DNA of 64,000 nt from Bacillus inaquosorum KCTC 13429 (GCF_000332645.1 NZ_AMXN01000004.1:62001-126000), one strand, 5' to 3'. Counted from the stretch's first letter, positions 1 to 9,183 are shown. Made by a program: numbers and translations. The notes: generated from the letters alone by a model not told the origin.

Positions 1-116
1 TCCGCTTCAGAATCAGAGATGTTTTTCTTTTCAACCGTTAAATCTGGCTCTTCAAGCCGGTACGCTTTGGCAATCGCGATGCCGGCTGAAGCGCCAATCC
101 CTTTTAATTCTTGCAT
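1..116 (-). CDS. ptsI: PTS enzyme I, N-terminal fragment
   Basis: Start of the phosphoenolpyruvate-protein phosphotransferase (enzyme I), the cytoplasmic protein that takes phosphate from PEP and passes it to HPr. Only about the first 38 residues are in the window, beginning [18 protein letters not shown], and the gene runs off the left edge. Its ATG overlaps the ptsH stop codon by one base (TAATG), which indicates translational coupling of ptsH and ptsI. The catalytic histidine lies outside the window. Identification rests on the N-terminus and on position directly after ptsH. Confidence 0.95.
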   Translation of the reverse strand, partial: MQELKGIGASAGIAIAKAYRLEEPDLTVEKKNISDSEA

Positions 117-382
117 TACTCGCCGAGTCCTTCGCTTTTCATTGTTTCTTCTAGAGCGTTAAGAGCATCGTTTTCGTCAGCGCCAGTAGCAGAGATTGTG
201 ATCTCAGCGCCTTTAGCAATACCTAGAGACATAACACCCATGATAGATTTAAGGTTAACTGTTTTGCCGTTATATTCTAAATTAACGTCAGCGTCGTATT
301 TGCTTGCAGTTTGTACAAGAACTGTCGCAGGACGAGCGTGGATTCCAGAATCTGCAGTTACTTTAAATGTTTTTTGTGCCAT
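116..382 (-). CDS. ptsH: HPr phosphocarrier protein
   Basis: HPr, 88 residues, the small cytoplasmic PTS phosphocarrier between enzyme I and sugar-specific enzyme IIA domains. The active-site His15 (GIHARPAT) and the regulatory Ser46 ([11 protein letters not shown]) are both present, so the protein should serve in PTS transfer and, as HPr-Ser-P, as CcpA co-repressor. The ATG at 382 has a good ribosome binding site (AAAAGGAGAATG); a further upstream in-frame start would add only three residues. It lies 97 bp after ptsG, with its own likely promoter in between, and is coupled to ptsI. Confidence 0.98.
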   Translation of the reverse strand: MAQKTFKVTADSGIHARPATVLVQTASKYDADVNLEYNGKTVNLKSIMGVMSLGIAKGAEITISATGADENDALNALEETMKSEGLGE

Positions 383-426
383 TTTTATCATTCTCCTTTT
401 AACTTAAAGCTATATTACTTCACAAT

Positions 427-461
427 ATTATATCATACAGCCGTACTTGTCATCTGACAAG
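427..461 (-). promoter_or_regulatory. hairpin and likely ptsHI promoter
   Basis: The ptsG-ptsH gap holds an inverted repeat (CTTGTCA-tc-TGACAAG, 446-461) and, just downstream on the minus strand, a TATAAT -10 element (432-427). Known biology is that ptsHI has its own promoter besides read-through from ptsG. The -35 is weak, so the exact promoter placement is inference. Confidence 0.5.
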
Positions 462-479
462 CACAGCGTACTAACACCC

Positions 480-2579
480 TTATTTTTCAATCTTCACAAT
501 GTCTTCTTGCTCTCTGTTAACTGAGCCGCTTGCTTTAATGCTGACTGTTTCTCCCTCAGCAAGGTTCGTAAACACAATCGGTGTCATGAGAGACGGTACA
601 TTCGGTTTGACTGCGTCCAGATCAACTTCAAGAAGTTTTTGTCCAGGTTCAACGCGGTCTCCTTCTGATACGAAAGACGTAAATCCTTCGCCCTTCAGGC
701 TGACCGTATCAATACCAAAGTGGATCAAAATTTCTCTTCCGCCGTCTGATTGCAGGCCGATTGCATGTTTCGTCGGGAACACATTTAGAATTTTTCCTCT
801 AACCGGTGATACGACAATACCTTCAGAAGGGAGAATCGCAAAACCGTCACCCATCATTTTTCCTGAGAAAACTTGGTCAGGAACATCAGTAATCGGGTGA
901 ATTTCACCGGTAATCGGAGAAACGAAAACTTCCTCGCCGATTTCATTTTGCAGCGGTTCTGCAATGACCTCCTCAACCTGCTGACCTACTTCCTCTTGAG
1001 CAGATGTTTTCGGTTCAGGTCTTGGTTTGCGTCCCGCAATGATGTCTTGCATTTGTGTTTTTAAACCGTCAGAACGCGGTCCGAAAATAGCCTGAATGTT
1101 GTTGCCGACTTCCAGTACCCCGGATGCCCCAAGCTGTTTCAGACGGTCTTTATCAACCTTTTTCTGATCGTTTACAGTCACACGCAGACGAGTGATACAA
1201 GCATCAAGGTGTTTGATGTTTTCCTGGTCACCCATTGCCTGAAGGATCTCATAAGGAAGATCTCCTGCTTCACCAGTTTTCCCAGATGCTGCTGTTTCTT
1301 CCGTAGCATCCTCGCGTCCAGGTGTTTTCAAATTAAATTTGCGGATGGCAAATCGGAATCCGAAGTAGTAAATGACCGCCAGCCCTAAGCCGACAGGAAT
1401 CACAAGCCACCATGCCGTCCGGTTCGGCAAAATACCGAATAGGAAGTAGTCAATTAAACCGCCGGAGAATGTCATACCAATCTTAACATTCAACAGCTGC
1501 ATGACCATGAATGAAAGTCCCGCAAACACACAGTGAATCGCAAACAGGATAGGGGCAACGAATAAGAATGAGAATTCCAAGGGCTCTGTGATCCCTGTTA
1601 AGAAGGATGTCAAGGCCGCTGAACCCATAATACCTGCAACGAGTTTTTTGTTTTGCGGTTTTGCTTCATGATAAATGGCAAGCGCCGCGGCAGGCAGACC
1701 AAACATCATAAATGGATATTTACCTGTCATAAACGTACCTGCTGTTAACTGTACGCCGTCTTTAATCTGCGCCATAAAGATACGCTGATCCCCGCGGATG
1801 ATTTCCCCTGCTGCACTCTTATAGCTGAAGAATTCATACCAGAACGGCGAATAGAAAATGTGGTGCAAACCGAATGGGATAAGCGAACGTTCAATCACCC
1901 CGAAGATAAATGCAGCAAGGGTTGGATTCGCTTCCACTAATCCTGTTGAAAAGGCATTCAATCCATGCTGGATCGGAGGCCAGATCACTAACATAATAAG
2001 ACCCAGAATCAGTGCAGAAATTGACGTAACAATTGGAACAAAACGTTTACCCGCAAAGAAACCAAGATATTGCGGCAGTTCAATTGTGTAAAATTTGTTG
2101 AACAATAATGCAGCTAACACACCGACGATAATACCGCCGAACACGCCTGTCGCCAAGGTAGGTATACCAAGCATGTTTACATATGCGGGATGGTTTTCCG
2201 TGAAGAACTTGGCTCTTTCGATTGAATCGGAAGGAATGGTTCCGTTTGCAAGAAGAACCGCACTCATAGACACGTTCATCACCAGATAACCGATAATCGC
2301 TGCAATCCCTGCAACTCCATCACCGTTGGCAAGCCCGATGGCTACACCTACTGCGAAAAGAAGCGGAAGGTTATCGAAAACAATCTGCCCAGCGCTTTCC
2401 ATAACACCTGCTACGAGCTGAACATTGTCATTGCTCAAGAAATGCAGGACTTGAATCATGTCCTTATTTTGCATTGCATTTCCGATCGCAAGCAAAATAC
2501 CCGCAGCCGGTAGGATCGCAACTGGAAGCATAAGCGCGCGCCCGATTTTTTGAAGAACGCCGAATAATGCTTTAAACAT
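480..2579 (-). CDS. ptsG: glucose-specific PTS enzyme IICBA
   Basis: Glucose permease of the PTS, 699 residues, domain order IIC-IIB-IIA. The first 400 or so residues are a multi-span membrane IIC domain. The IIB phosphorylation cysteine is Cys461 ([11 protein letters not shown]) and the IIA histidine is His620 ([11 protein letters not shown]); both positions were counted from the sequence. The protein imports and phosphorylates glucose to glucose-6-phosphate. Its start at 2579 has a GAGGAGG-type ribosome binding site. A GlcT antitermination leader lies upstream and ptsH-ptsI follow. No defect is visible. Confidence 0.98.
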
Positions 2580-2692
2580 AAGAATTGACCTCCTCTTTTT
2601 ACTAGTCTGACCTTACAGCTAAAAATCATGACAACGAATTCACAGGCGTAAGTCTTCCAGTTTAACCGTTTACATTTGCCCTTTTACACAAC

Positions 2693-2769
2693 AAAAAAGG
2701 CATGAGCAAATTGGGTGCACAAAAGAACGAGAATAGACTTCCCGTTTTTTCCCCTCAATCACTCATGCC
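2693..2769 (-). terminator. GlcT-controlled leader terminator of ptsG
   Basis: On the minus strand GGCATGAG (2769-2762) pairs with CTCATGCC (2706-2699) and is followed by a T run, forming a large terminator hairpin between glcT and ptsG. The known B. subtilis mechanism is that GlcT binds an overlapping RNA antiterminator (RAT) in the 5' part of this structure when glucose is present, allowing ptsG transcription. Position, size and sequence match that leader. Confidence 0.9.
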
Positions 2770-2807
2770 TGATCGGATCAGTAACACGTTATAAGGATAA
2801 ACTGAAT

Positions 2808-3653
2808 TTATGAAATTTTATTGGTTAATCGGTACAGATGAAGCGTTAGGTAAACCGCTTCCGCCTCATGAACTGGTTTCTTCAATGTTTGCTGCAAGAT
2901 TTTAATCAATTTCCAAGCTGTATTGTAGCATAGTGGATATTCATTTTTCAATAACAACATTAATTTTTCTGGTTCTTTAGTCGGTTCTTCTTTTTTGATT
3001 CTCTCTATTGTAAATCTGATATGCCGGATCAGCCGCAAATAGTGGACACTTTCCTTATTTACTTTCATTTGAAATGAGTCTTCAATCACCTCAACAAGCT
3101 GCGCCATCAGCTGCGAGTGCTGATTGACTTCAGACAGCGGACGGTTTGTCAGGGCTGAATGGATATGCAGGGCGATAAAACCGATTTCTCCTTCCGGAAG
3201 GCAAATTCCCGCTTTTTCATTAATCATATCGATAACTTCTTTGGCAATTTGGTATTCCTCCGGATATAGCGACTGAGTCTCCATTAAAAATGGATTTTTC
3301 ATATCAAAGCCCTGCTGCTGCCTTTTGATCGCAAATGCGATATGGTCTGTCAGCGCAATGTGAATATGCTCATTTAATGAGTGGTTTGTCCTATTACTGA
3401 TGTGGTAGATCACATCGTTTGAAATATCAACGAGCTTTTCATCAACATAGTCAAGGAGCTTTTTAAACTGCTTTTGTTCCTTCTCGTCCTTTAAAATGAA
3501 CATTTTATCGTAGCCTTTATCTTCAATGACATCATCTTGTTTTTTTCCGAAACCAATACCTTTTCCGATTAAAACGACTTCGCTGTATTTATGATGAGAA
3601 GCAATTAATACGTTATTATTCAGTACCTTTTTCACTGTGAAGGACCCATTCAC
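2808..3653 (-). CDS. glcT: PtsGHI antiterminator GlcT
   Basis: BglG/SacY-family transcriptional antiterminator, 281 residues. The first 60 or so residues form the CAT RNA-binding domain (VKKVLNNNVLIA, GKGIGFGKK). Two PTS regulation domains follow, with conserved histidines in LNEHIHIALTDH, IALHIHSA and YLTLHLYR. When glucose is available it binds the RAT in the ptsG leader and prevents termination; phosphorylation by PtsG inactivates it. It lies immediately upstream of, and in the same direction as, its target. The start is as in the family (MNGSFTVKKV). Confidence 0.96.
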   Translation of the reverse strand: MNGSFTVKKVLNNNVLIASHHKYSEVVLIGKGIGFGKKQDDVIEDKGYDKMFILKDEKEQKQFKKLLDYVDEKLVDISNDVIYHISNRTNHSLNEHIHIALTDHIAFAIKRQQQGFDMKNPFLMETQSLYPEEYQIAKEVIDMINEKAGICLPEGEIGFIALHIHSALTNRPLSEVNQHSQLMAQLVEVIEDSFQMKVNKESVHYLRLIRHIRFTIERIKKEEPTKEPEKLMLLLKNEYPLCYNTAWKLIKILQQTLKKPVHEAEAVYLTLHLYRLTNKIS

Positions 3654-3737
3654 GATCCTCAGCTCCTTTTGTCATTCAATACCTCATATCGTACATAACG
3701 AACGGAATGCACGTCAAACCTTTTTTCGATGCTTTCA

Positions 3738-4703
3738 CTAAACAGTCGATCTTTCGACGAGACGGTAATCCAGAACTTTCCTTTCAATCGGCTGCCCTTG
3801 AATTCTTTTTTCCAGCATGGCAAATGCCTGCTTTCCCATTTCCTTTGTCTGAATATCGATTGTTGTGATACCAAGCGATTGGCTGATTTCATGGTTATCA
3901 ACGCTTAAGATTGCAAGCTCATCCGGTACCGATACCCGCTGGGCTCTTGCTTCAAGTAAAAGCCCTGCTGACACTTGATCATTGGCAACAAAAATAGCTG
4001 TCGGCTTTTCCTTCCACTTTTGCCACTTATGAAAAAGCGCCTTGCCATCATTGATTGTAATCGCTTTCTCGATCACCCAGTCTTCACGAAATGCTTCTCC
4101 GATCTCTTCCAATGCTTCTTTATAGGCCTTGATTCGGAAATGGCTGTTCATGCCCTTTTTTCTTGCCAAACAGATGGCTATTTTTGTGTGCCCTTTGGCA
4201 ATTAAATAGTCCAAGCCTTTCCGGAATGCTTGTTGGTGAGGAATGCTGATGGTTGGAAAACGGCTGATATCTGAATTCTGGCAAAGCAATATCGGGCCCT
4301 CCCATTCCATGAGTTTTTCATCAGCAAGCGCCTTTGAGCAAAAAATCAACCCGTCAACCTGACGCTGCTTTAATTGGGACAGCGCAAAGATTTCTTTTTG
4401 CACATCATAGTTTGTTTGGAATAAAGAGAGGTGAATCCCGGATTCCGCGGCTGCGTCAGCTATACCTGCGATCAGCTCTGCAAAATAAGGCAGATTAATC
4501 GTCGGCAAGACAACACCAATCATGTTTGAAAATCCTTTCGACAAATGAACAGCGTGGATATTTCTCGTGTACTCTAATGCTTCCATTGCCTCGAGCACTC
4601 TATTTCTTTTGTCTTCGCTGACGTAAGGATGATTGTTTATGACTCGGGAAACCGTTGTAACGGAGACACCGGCTTTTTCTGCAATGTCTTTAATATTAGC
4701 CAT
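3738..4703 (-). CDS. ykvZ: LacI-family transcriptional regulator YkvZ
   Basis: A 321-residue LacI/GalR regulator. The helix-turn-helix is at the N-terminus (NIKDIAEKAGVSVTTVSR, about residues 2-20), followed by the hinge and a periplasmic-binding-protein-like effector domain. The start is set at 4703 because the family begins MANIKDIA; the frame stays open 35 codons further upstream. The target and the sugar are unknown to me. It is transcribed divergently from a 41-residue membrane peptide gene, which could be a target, and sits before glcT with an 84-bp gap. Confidence 0.9.
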   Translation of the reverse strand: MANIKDIAEKAGVSVTTVSRVINNHPYVSEDKRNRVLEAMEALEYTRNIHAVHLSKGFSNMIGVVLPTINLPYFAELIAGIADAAAESGIHLSLFQTNYDVQKEIFALSQLKQRQVDGLIFCSKALADEKLMEWEGPILLCQNSDISRFPTISIPHQQAFRKGLDYLIAKGHTKIAICLARKKGMNSHFRIKAYKEALEEIGEAFREDWVIEKAITINDGKALFHKWQKWKEKPTAIFVANDQVSAGLLLEARAQRVSVPDELAILSVDNHEISQSLGITTIDIQTKEMGKQAFAMLEKRIQGQPIERKVLDYRLVERSTV

Positions 4704-4808
4704 AGATTCCCTTCTTTCTAAATTCCCTTGATCTGGAATGCGTTTCATACAATATGATATGAGCGTACCAGACATATTTTGTGTTTTTAGCTGAAAGGAG
4801 AAGATCAC

Positions 4809-4934
4809 ATGGGTTTCTTCATTTTAATTGGATTATGTCTGACTGTTCTCGGCGGCAGCTGTCTTGCTGTAAAACCTCTCAACCAAAAACATGAAATTAA
4901 ACCCTTTCGAACATTTGATGATTTTTTTATTTAA
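4809..4934 (+). CDS. 41-residue membrane peptide, unknown function
   Basis: Short ORF with a strong ribosome binding site (AAAGGAG, 4793-4799) ten bases before its ATG. The product begins MGFFILIGLCLTVLGGSCLA, a single hydrophobic segment with small residues, followed by a polar tail ending in FDDFFI. It is divergent from ykvZ (105 bp apart) and is followed by a terminator shared with ykvY, so it forms a complete one-gene unit. I do not recognise a function. The Cys at position 18 lies in SCLA, but a lipobox is not convincing. Confidence 0.65.
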   Translation: MGFFILIGLCLTVLGGSCLAVKPLNQKHEIKPFRTFDDFFI

Positions 4935-4941
4935 TGCAGAT

Positions 4942-4976
4942 AAAAAAGGACGATGTCGAGAACAAAGTCCTTTTTT
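4942..4976. terminator. bidirectional terminator
   Basis: AAAAAAGGAC and GTCCTTTTTT form a hairpin with T tracts on both strands, between the small membrane ORF (+) and ykvY (-). Confidence 0.85.
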
Positions 4977-4984
4977 ATTTCCTG

Positions 4985-6079
4985 TTACGGCAGTATGATT
5001 AATTCCTTCGGATATTGGGTCAGAGCAACCGCTCCGTCCTTTGTTACATGAACGTCATCCTCAATGCGCACGCCGCCGATCTCAGGCACATAAATACCCG
5101 GTTCGATCGTGTAGACCATGCCTTCCTGCAGCAGTGTATCGTTGGCTTGGCTCATAGACGGGTACTCATGGACGGAAATCCCGAGTCCGTGTCCCAGCCG
5201 GTGAGGAAAATAATCTCCGTATCCCGCTTTTTCAATGATCCCGCGGGCAGTTAAATCCAGATCTCCGATTCTGACACCGGGTTTGCTTGCCTCAATCGCA
5301 GCTTTTTCCGCTTGAAGAACGGTCTCATAAATCTCCTCTTGCTTCGGATTGATGGTCTTGTATGCAAACGTTCTTGTAATATCAGAGCAGTAGCCGTCAA
5401 GAATAACACCGAGATCAAATAAAACGAAATCACCTTTCTTCAATGTGGCTGTCCCTGGATTTCCATGAGGCTGGCCTGATTTTTCTCCGAATAGAACCAT
5501 TGTGGAGAAAGACATGCCCTGAATTCCTTTTTTCTTCAGCTCATACTCGATTTGAGCGAGCACTTCCACTTCACTGATGCCTTCACGCAAAGCGGCTGTG
5601 CCGACTTCAACACCAAAATCAGCAAGTTTTGCCGCCTCTTTCAGCAAACGAATTTCATTGTCGTCTTTAATCAGGCGAAATTGATTGAGTGTTTCTTCTG
5701 CTGAAACAAATTGAGCCCCGCCCACTGAATGCTTCAGCTGTTCTGCGCGTGATAGTGAGATCGAATCTTTTTCTACCGCGAGTGTATGTATGCTGATATT
5801 TCGCTTTTTCAAGGCTTTCTCTATCAGCTCCCACGGATTTTCGTGATCCGCATAGCCAATGATTTCATGATTCCAGCCTGCGCTGCGTGCCTGACCTGCT
5901 TCCATTCCAGGACAAACAAAGAAAGGCTCCTCTTCTTGAAAAATAAATAAACCCATTAATCTTTCATGCGGCTCTGTGTAAAAACCGGTTAAGTAAAAAA
6001 CATTTTCTTTCGTATGAATAAATGCGGCAGTATGCCCCGCTTCCTTCAGCCATGAAGAGACGCGTTGTATTCTATTCAC
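4985..6079 (-). CDS. ykvY: M24-family Xaa-Pro dipeptidase YkvY
   Basis: Metallopeptidase of the pita-bread (M24) fold, 364 residues, predicted to hydrolyse Xaa-Pro dipeptides in the cytoplasm. A creatinase-like N-terminal domain (about 1-125) precedes the catalytic domain. Metal ligands are visible: the two aspartates around VLFDLGVILDGYCSDITRTFAY, a histidine in HRLGHGLGISVHE and glutamates in YTIEPGIY and GGVRIEDDV. It is a single gene between two terminators, divergent from a small membrane protein gene. The regulation is not obvious. Confidence 0.9.
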   Translation of the reverse strand: MNRIQRVSSWLKEAGHTAAFIHTKENVFYLTGFYTEPHERLMGLFIFQEEEPFFVCPGMEAGQARSAGWNHEIIGYADHENPWELIEKALKKRNISIHTLAVEKDSISLSRAEQLKHSVGGAQFVSAEETLNQFRLIKDDNEIRLLKEAAKLADFGVEVGTAALREGISEVEVLAQIEYELKKKGIQGMSFSTMVLFGEKSGQPHGNPGTATLKKGDFVLFDLGVILDGYCSDITRTFAYKTINPKQEEIYETVLQAEKAAIEASKPGVRIGDLDLTARGIIEKAGYGDYFPHRLGHGLGISVHEYPSMSQANDTLLQEGMVYTIEPGIYVPEIGGVRIEDDVHVTKDGAVALTQYPKELIILP

Positions 6080-6249
6080 TTCTTGTTCCTCCCTGCCATT
6101 TGCAATGCATTGTTCTGTCTTCCATTGTAACAGGTTTTACAGGTGTTTGCCTTTCGCGGCGCCTTCATTTTCAGATTCATTTTATTTCCTGCCCCCCATC
6201 CTGTATACTGACAGTAGAGTTCAATCGCAGGGAGTTGTTCCGTTTGCTG

Positions 6250-6447
6250 ATGAATTTTTTCAGGCGAAAAGCAGTTATGCTCTTAACGATTTTGGGAATT
6301 TCCGCTCCTTTTATCGGTATGAAGATGGTCGGATTTTATTATTACAGCTCTATCATCGGTTGTGCAGCGGGCTTCCTTTGCTGCAGCCTCGCTCTCATCA
6401 TGGTTACAAAAAGATCCGATAAAGACAAAAAAGAAGAGAAAGCTTGA
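6250..6447 (+). CDS. small membrane protein, unknown function
   Basis: A 65-residue ORF beginning MNFFRRKAVMLLTILGIS, with two hydrophobic segments (about residues 9-24 and 30-50) and a highly charged tail (KRSDKDKKEEKA). The ribosome-binding AGGGAG (6229-6234) fits a TTG start at 6244 better than the ATG at 6250, which would add two residues. It is divergent from ykvY and convergent with zosA, sharing its terminator. I do not recognise a family. Confidence 0.6.
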   Translation: MNFFRRKAVMLLTILGISAPFIGMKMVGFYYYSSIIGCAAGFLCCSLALIMVTKRSDKDKKEEKA

Positions 6448-6454
6448 TACATAA

Positions 6455-6486
6455 AAAACCAGCAGTCCGATTGGACTGCTGGTTTT
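6455..6486. terminator. bidirectional terminator
   Basis: AAAACCAGCAGTCC-gatt-GGACTGCTGGTTTT, a perfect 14-bp stem. It overlaps the last bases of zosA and ends both convergent genes. Confidence 0.92.
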
Positions 6487-8398
6487 ATTTTAAAAGCCTT
6501 AACCCGTTTAATATTACCAAGATCGTACTTCCTTCATGACCGATCACGCCAAATGGCAATTCCATCACCTGCAAAAAGTTTGCACAAATCAGCAGGCAGA
6601 TCACAGCTAGAGAGAACACGATATTTTGTTTGACAATCCTGTTCATTTTCCGAGACAAGCGGCACATGTTTACGAGTTTTTTCAAATCGTTTTGCATGAG
6701 TACCATATCAGCGGTCTCAAGAGCGACATCTGTTCCGCCGCCCATTGCAATGCCGACATCCGCCGCTTTAAGTGCCGGTGCATCATTGATTCCGTCACCG
6801 ACCATTGCAATCGTTCCGAATTCTTCTTTTAACCGTTTGATTTCATTCACTTTTTGGTCAGGCAGGCATTCTGCCGCAACAGTTGTCATTCCGGCTTCCT
6901 TCGCTATCGCTTGAGCCGTGTCCTTATGATCTCCTGTCAGCATGGCCGTTTTAATCCCAAGCCGGTTCAATTCTTCCATGACCTCTTTTGCTTCGGGCCT
7001 GATTTGATCTTTCAGTGCGATACAGCCTGCTATTTGATCATCCTTTTTCACAAATACAATCGTATGGCCGCTTTGAATGACATCTGATTCTGTTTGTTTT
7101 ATAAATTGTTCTGCCATTTCCTCGCCGATAAAACCTGCTTTACCAATCTTCCATTTCGCGCCAGAGACTTCTGCCATAACGCCAAATCCTGATGTTTCTT
7201 CTATAGATATGTAGCCGGACTGATTCACGCCGCGGCTTACAGCGTACGACGTTATAGCTTGAGCGAGCGGATGGCTTGATTGCGTTTCGATGGCGTAGAC
7301 AGCCTCAAGAACCTCCGTTTCACTGAATCCTTCTGCGATTCTGACAGTCTCGACGGCAGGCTGGCCTTTTGTTACAGTGCCCGTTTTATCAAAGGCAATC
7401 ATTTGCACAGAACCGAGCTGTTCAAGAAAGACGCTACCTTTTACAAGCATACCGTTGCGGGCGCCATTCGAAATCAAGGAAAGCGCCGCGGGCATAATAG
7501 AAGCGACAAGCGCACAAGGTGAAGCGACAACCATAAACACCATTGCGCGGTAGAAGGTTTCACTCCAGCTCCAGCCTAGCGCAAAGTGCGGCACGAATAA
7601 CAAGAGCCCCACCGCAATCAGCACACCTTTTACATAAGCGTTTTCAAATCGTTCAATGAAAGCCTGCGCGGGTGAAACACTGCTTTGCGCAGATTCAACC
7701 AGTTTGATAATTTTTCTGAATAACGAATCTTCATTTGCTTTCGTGACACGAACGGTCAAGGAGCCGTTGCGATTCACAGTTCCCGTAAATACAGCGTCGC
7801 CGGTGTTTTTTTCTACAGGCATTGATTCACCTGTTAATGCTGACTCGTCAAGGCTTGTTGAGCCCGATTCAATGACACCGTCTGCCGCTATGCGTTCTCC
7901 AGGTTTGATCACAATCATATCACCGGCCTGCAAGTCCGAAACCGGAACTCTTTTGGTTTCGCCATTAACCAACAGTGTTGCCTCTTCAGGCTCAAGCTGC
8001 ATTAAAGATGTTAAATCTCTGCTGCTTTTATTCATCGTGTATGTTTCTAAAGCGCCGCTTAAAGAAAAAATAAATATTAAAATAGCACCCTCCGCCCAGT
8101 ATCCGATCAAGGCGGAGCCGATAGCAGCGAAAATCATTAAAAGTTCTACATTCAGCGTTTTGGATTCGAGCGTTTCTTCGATTCCTTCCTTTGCTTTAGC
8201 GAATCCGCCTATCACAAAAGCCAGCAAGTAAAGCGTTACTGATATTACTTGATGTCCGGATAAGAGCCAGCCTGCCAAAATAAGAGCGCCTGACACCAGT
8301 GCTGCGATAAGCTCAGCATGCTGTACCCAGTTTTTATCTTTCTGTTCTGTTTTTAATGGCTTATGCGGATCGTGTTGAACGATAACTTGTTCATTCAT
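6485..8398 (-). CDS. zosA: zinc-transporting P-type ATPase ZosA
   Basis: P1B-type ATPase, 637 residues, which in B. subtilis imports zinc as part of the peroxide stress response. Visible motifs are the transmembrane SPCAL metal site, the phosphorylated Asp337 in DKTGTVT, the TGES actuator motif, the SSHP nucleotide-domain motif, TGDH and GDGINDAPAL. It has no N-terminal heavy-metal-associated domain. The gene stands alone behind a promoter with a PerR-like box and a second Fur-family box, and ends at a terminator shared with a convergent small gene. Confidence 0.93.
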   Translation of the reverse strand: MNEQVIVQHDPHKPLKTEQKDKNWVQHAELIAALVSGALILAGWLLSGHQVISVTLYLLAFVIGGFAKAKEGIEETLESKTLNVELLMIFAAIGSALIGYWAEGAILIFIFSLSGALETYTMNKSSRDLTSLMQLEPEEATLLVNGETKRVPVSDLQAGDMIVIKPGERIAADGVIESGSTSLDESALTGESMPVEKNTGDAVFTGTVNRNGSLTVRVTKANEDSLFRKIIKLVESAQSSVSPAQAFIERFENAYVKGVLIAVGLLLFVPHFALGWSWSETFYRAMVFMVVASPCALVASIMPAALSLISNGARNGMLVKGSVFLEQLGSVQMIAFDKTGTVTKGQPAVETVRIAEGFSETEVLEAVYAIETQSSHPLAQAITSYAVSRGVNQSGYISIEETSGFGVMAEVSGAKWKIGKAGFIGEEMAEQFIKQTESDVIQSGHTIVFVKKDDQIAGCIALKDQIRPEAKEVMEELNRLGIKTAMLTGDHKDTAQAIAKEAGMTTVAAECLPDQKVNEIKRLKEEFGTIAMVGDGINDAPALKAADVGIAMGGGTDVALETADMVLMQNDLKKLVNMCRLSRKMNRIVKQNIVFSLAVICLLICANFLQVMELPFGVIGHEGSTILVILNGLRLLK

Positions 8399-8511
8399 AT
8401 TTAATTCTCCCCTCTAATTGAGAACGTAAATCATCTTCATTTCCCTTATAAAAAACAAAATCGCCGCCCAAAAGGCAGCTTCATCGTTGTTATTTCTTGA
8501 TGTCTTCCTTA

Positions 8512-8577
8512 ATTATAGCATGCGGGAAGAAAATTTCAATTATAATTATTTTAATTTCTTTTTGATAATAATTATCA
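8512..8577 (-). promoter_or_regulatory. zosA promoter with PerR box and Fur-type box
   Basis: Promoter on the minus strand: TTGAAA (8539-8534), 16-bp spacer, TATAAT (8517-8512). Next to the -35 lies TTATAATTATTTTAA (8540-8554), one mismatch from the PerR consensus TTATAATNATTATAA; zosA is a known PerR target. Nine bases further upstream is TGATAATAATTATCA (8563-8577), an exact match to the 15-bp Fur consensus. Whether that second box is used by Fur or as a second PerR site cannot be told from sequence. Confidence 0.8.
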
Positions 8578-8607
8578 TTAATATCTGTTCACCTTTCATT
8601 ATATGAC

Positions 8608-8637
8608 AAAAAAGCTGAAAGGCTACGCTTTCAGCTT
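8608..8637 (-). terminator. stoA terminator
   Basis: On the minus strand AAGCTGAAAG-cgtagc-CTTTCAGCTTTTTTG, a strong hairpin with a T tract, overlapping the stoA stop codon. Confidence 0.88.
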
Positions 8638-9133
8638 ATTCTTCCGTCCATTCTTTCAGTTGTTCCGCCGTCATCGGACCTATTTTTGTTTTTTCAATTT
8701 CTCCCTTTTCATTCAATAAAAACGAGGTTGGGATCGTGATGATGCGATACTCCTTCATCAATTCCCCTTTTGAGTCAAGAACAATCGGAAACGTCAGCTT
8801 GTTTGCTTTAATAAAGTCTTCAACGGCTTGCTGATTTTGTTCCGAGTTCACTAAATTCACCGTTACCAGCTTTACGTTCTCAGATTGACGGGCATCATAA
8901 AATGATTGAAATTGCGGAAGCTCTTTTTTGCAGGGCGGACACCATGATGTCCAAAAATGCAGGATGGTTTTTTGCCCTTTATTCGGGATCGAGATATCCT
9001 CCCCTTCTATCGTTTTCATAAGAAAAACAGCGGGAACGGCAGGCTGTTTATCGTCAGCAGCTGCCACATCAGGAGACCATGCAATCATCCCCAATAACAT
9101 AAGGCATACAGTAAGCAAGCGCTTCGTCAACAT
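8636..9133 (-). CDS. stoA: thioredoxin-like spore thiol-disulfide oxidoreductase StoA
   Basis: Membrane-anchored TlpA/ResA-type thioredoxin, 165 residues. The N-terminal hydrophobic segment (about 5-26) places the domain outside the membrane, and the active site is Cys65-Pro-Pro-Cys68 (TSWCPPCKKE). The cis-proline loop is ITIPTSF. In B. subtilis StoA reduces disulfides needed for spore cortex synthesis. It lies 50 bp after ykvU, likely co-transcribed. All key residues are present. Confidence 0.95.
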   Translation of the reverse strand: MLTKRLLTVCLMLLGMIAWSPDVAAADDKQPAVPAVFLMKTIEGEDISIPNKGQKTILHFWTSWCPPCKKELPQFQSFYDARQSENVKLVTVNLVNSEQNQQAVEDFIKANKLTFPIVLDSKGELMKEYRIITIPTSFLLNEKGEIEKTKIGPMTAEQLKEWTEE

Positions 9134-9183
9134 GGAATCTTCCTTTCATGCTTTTCAATTAGCTTGCCCCTGCTTTTTCTTTA

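Noticed and set aside
3659-3901. 80-codon minus-strand frame between glcT and ykvZ
   Set aside because: It overlaps the C-terminal part of ykvZ in another frame and has no recognisable product.
4704-4808. CcpA-type cre site in the ykvZ upstream gap (TGAAACGCATTCCA)
   Set aside because: The central CG is out of register with the consensus, so it does not match.
7656-8231. 191-codon plus-strand frame opposite zosA
   Set aside because: It lies fully antisense to a well-conserved ATPase, has no ribosome binding site and its product has no recognisable domain; a shadow frame.
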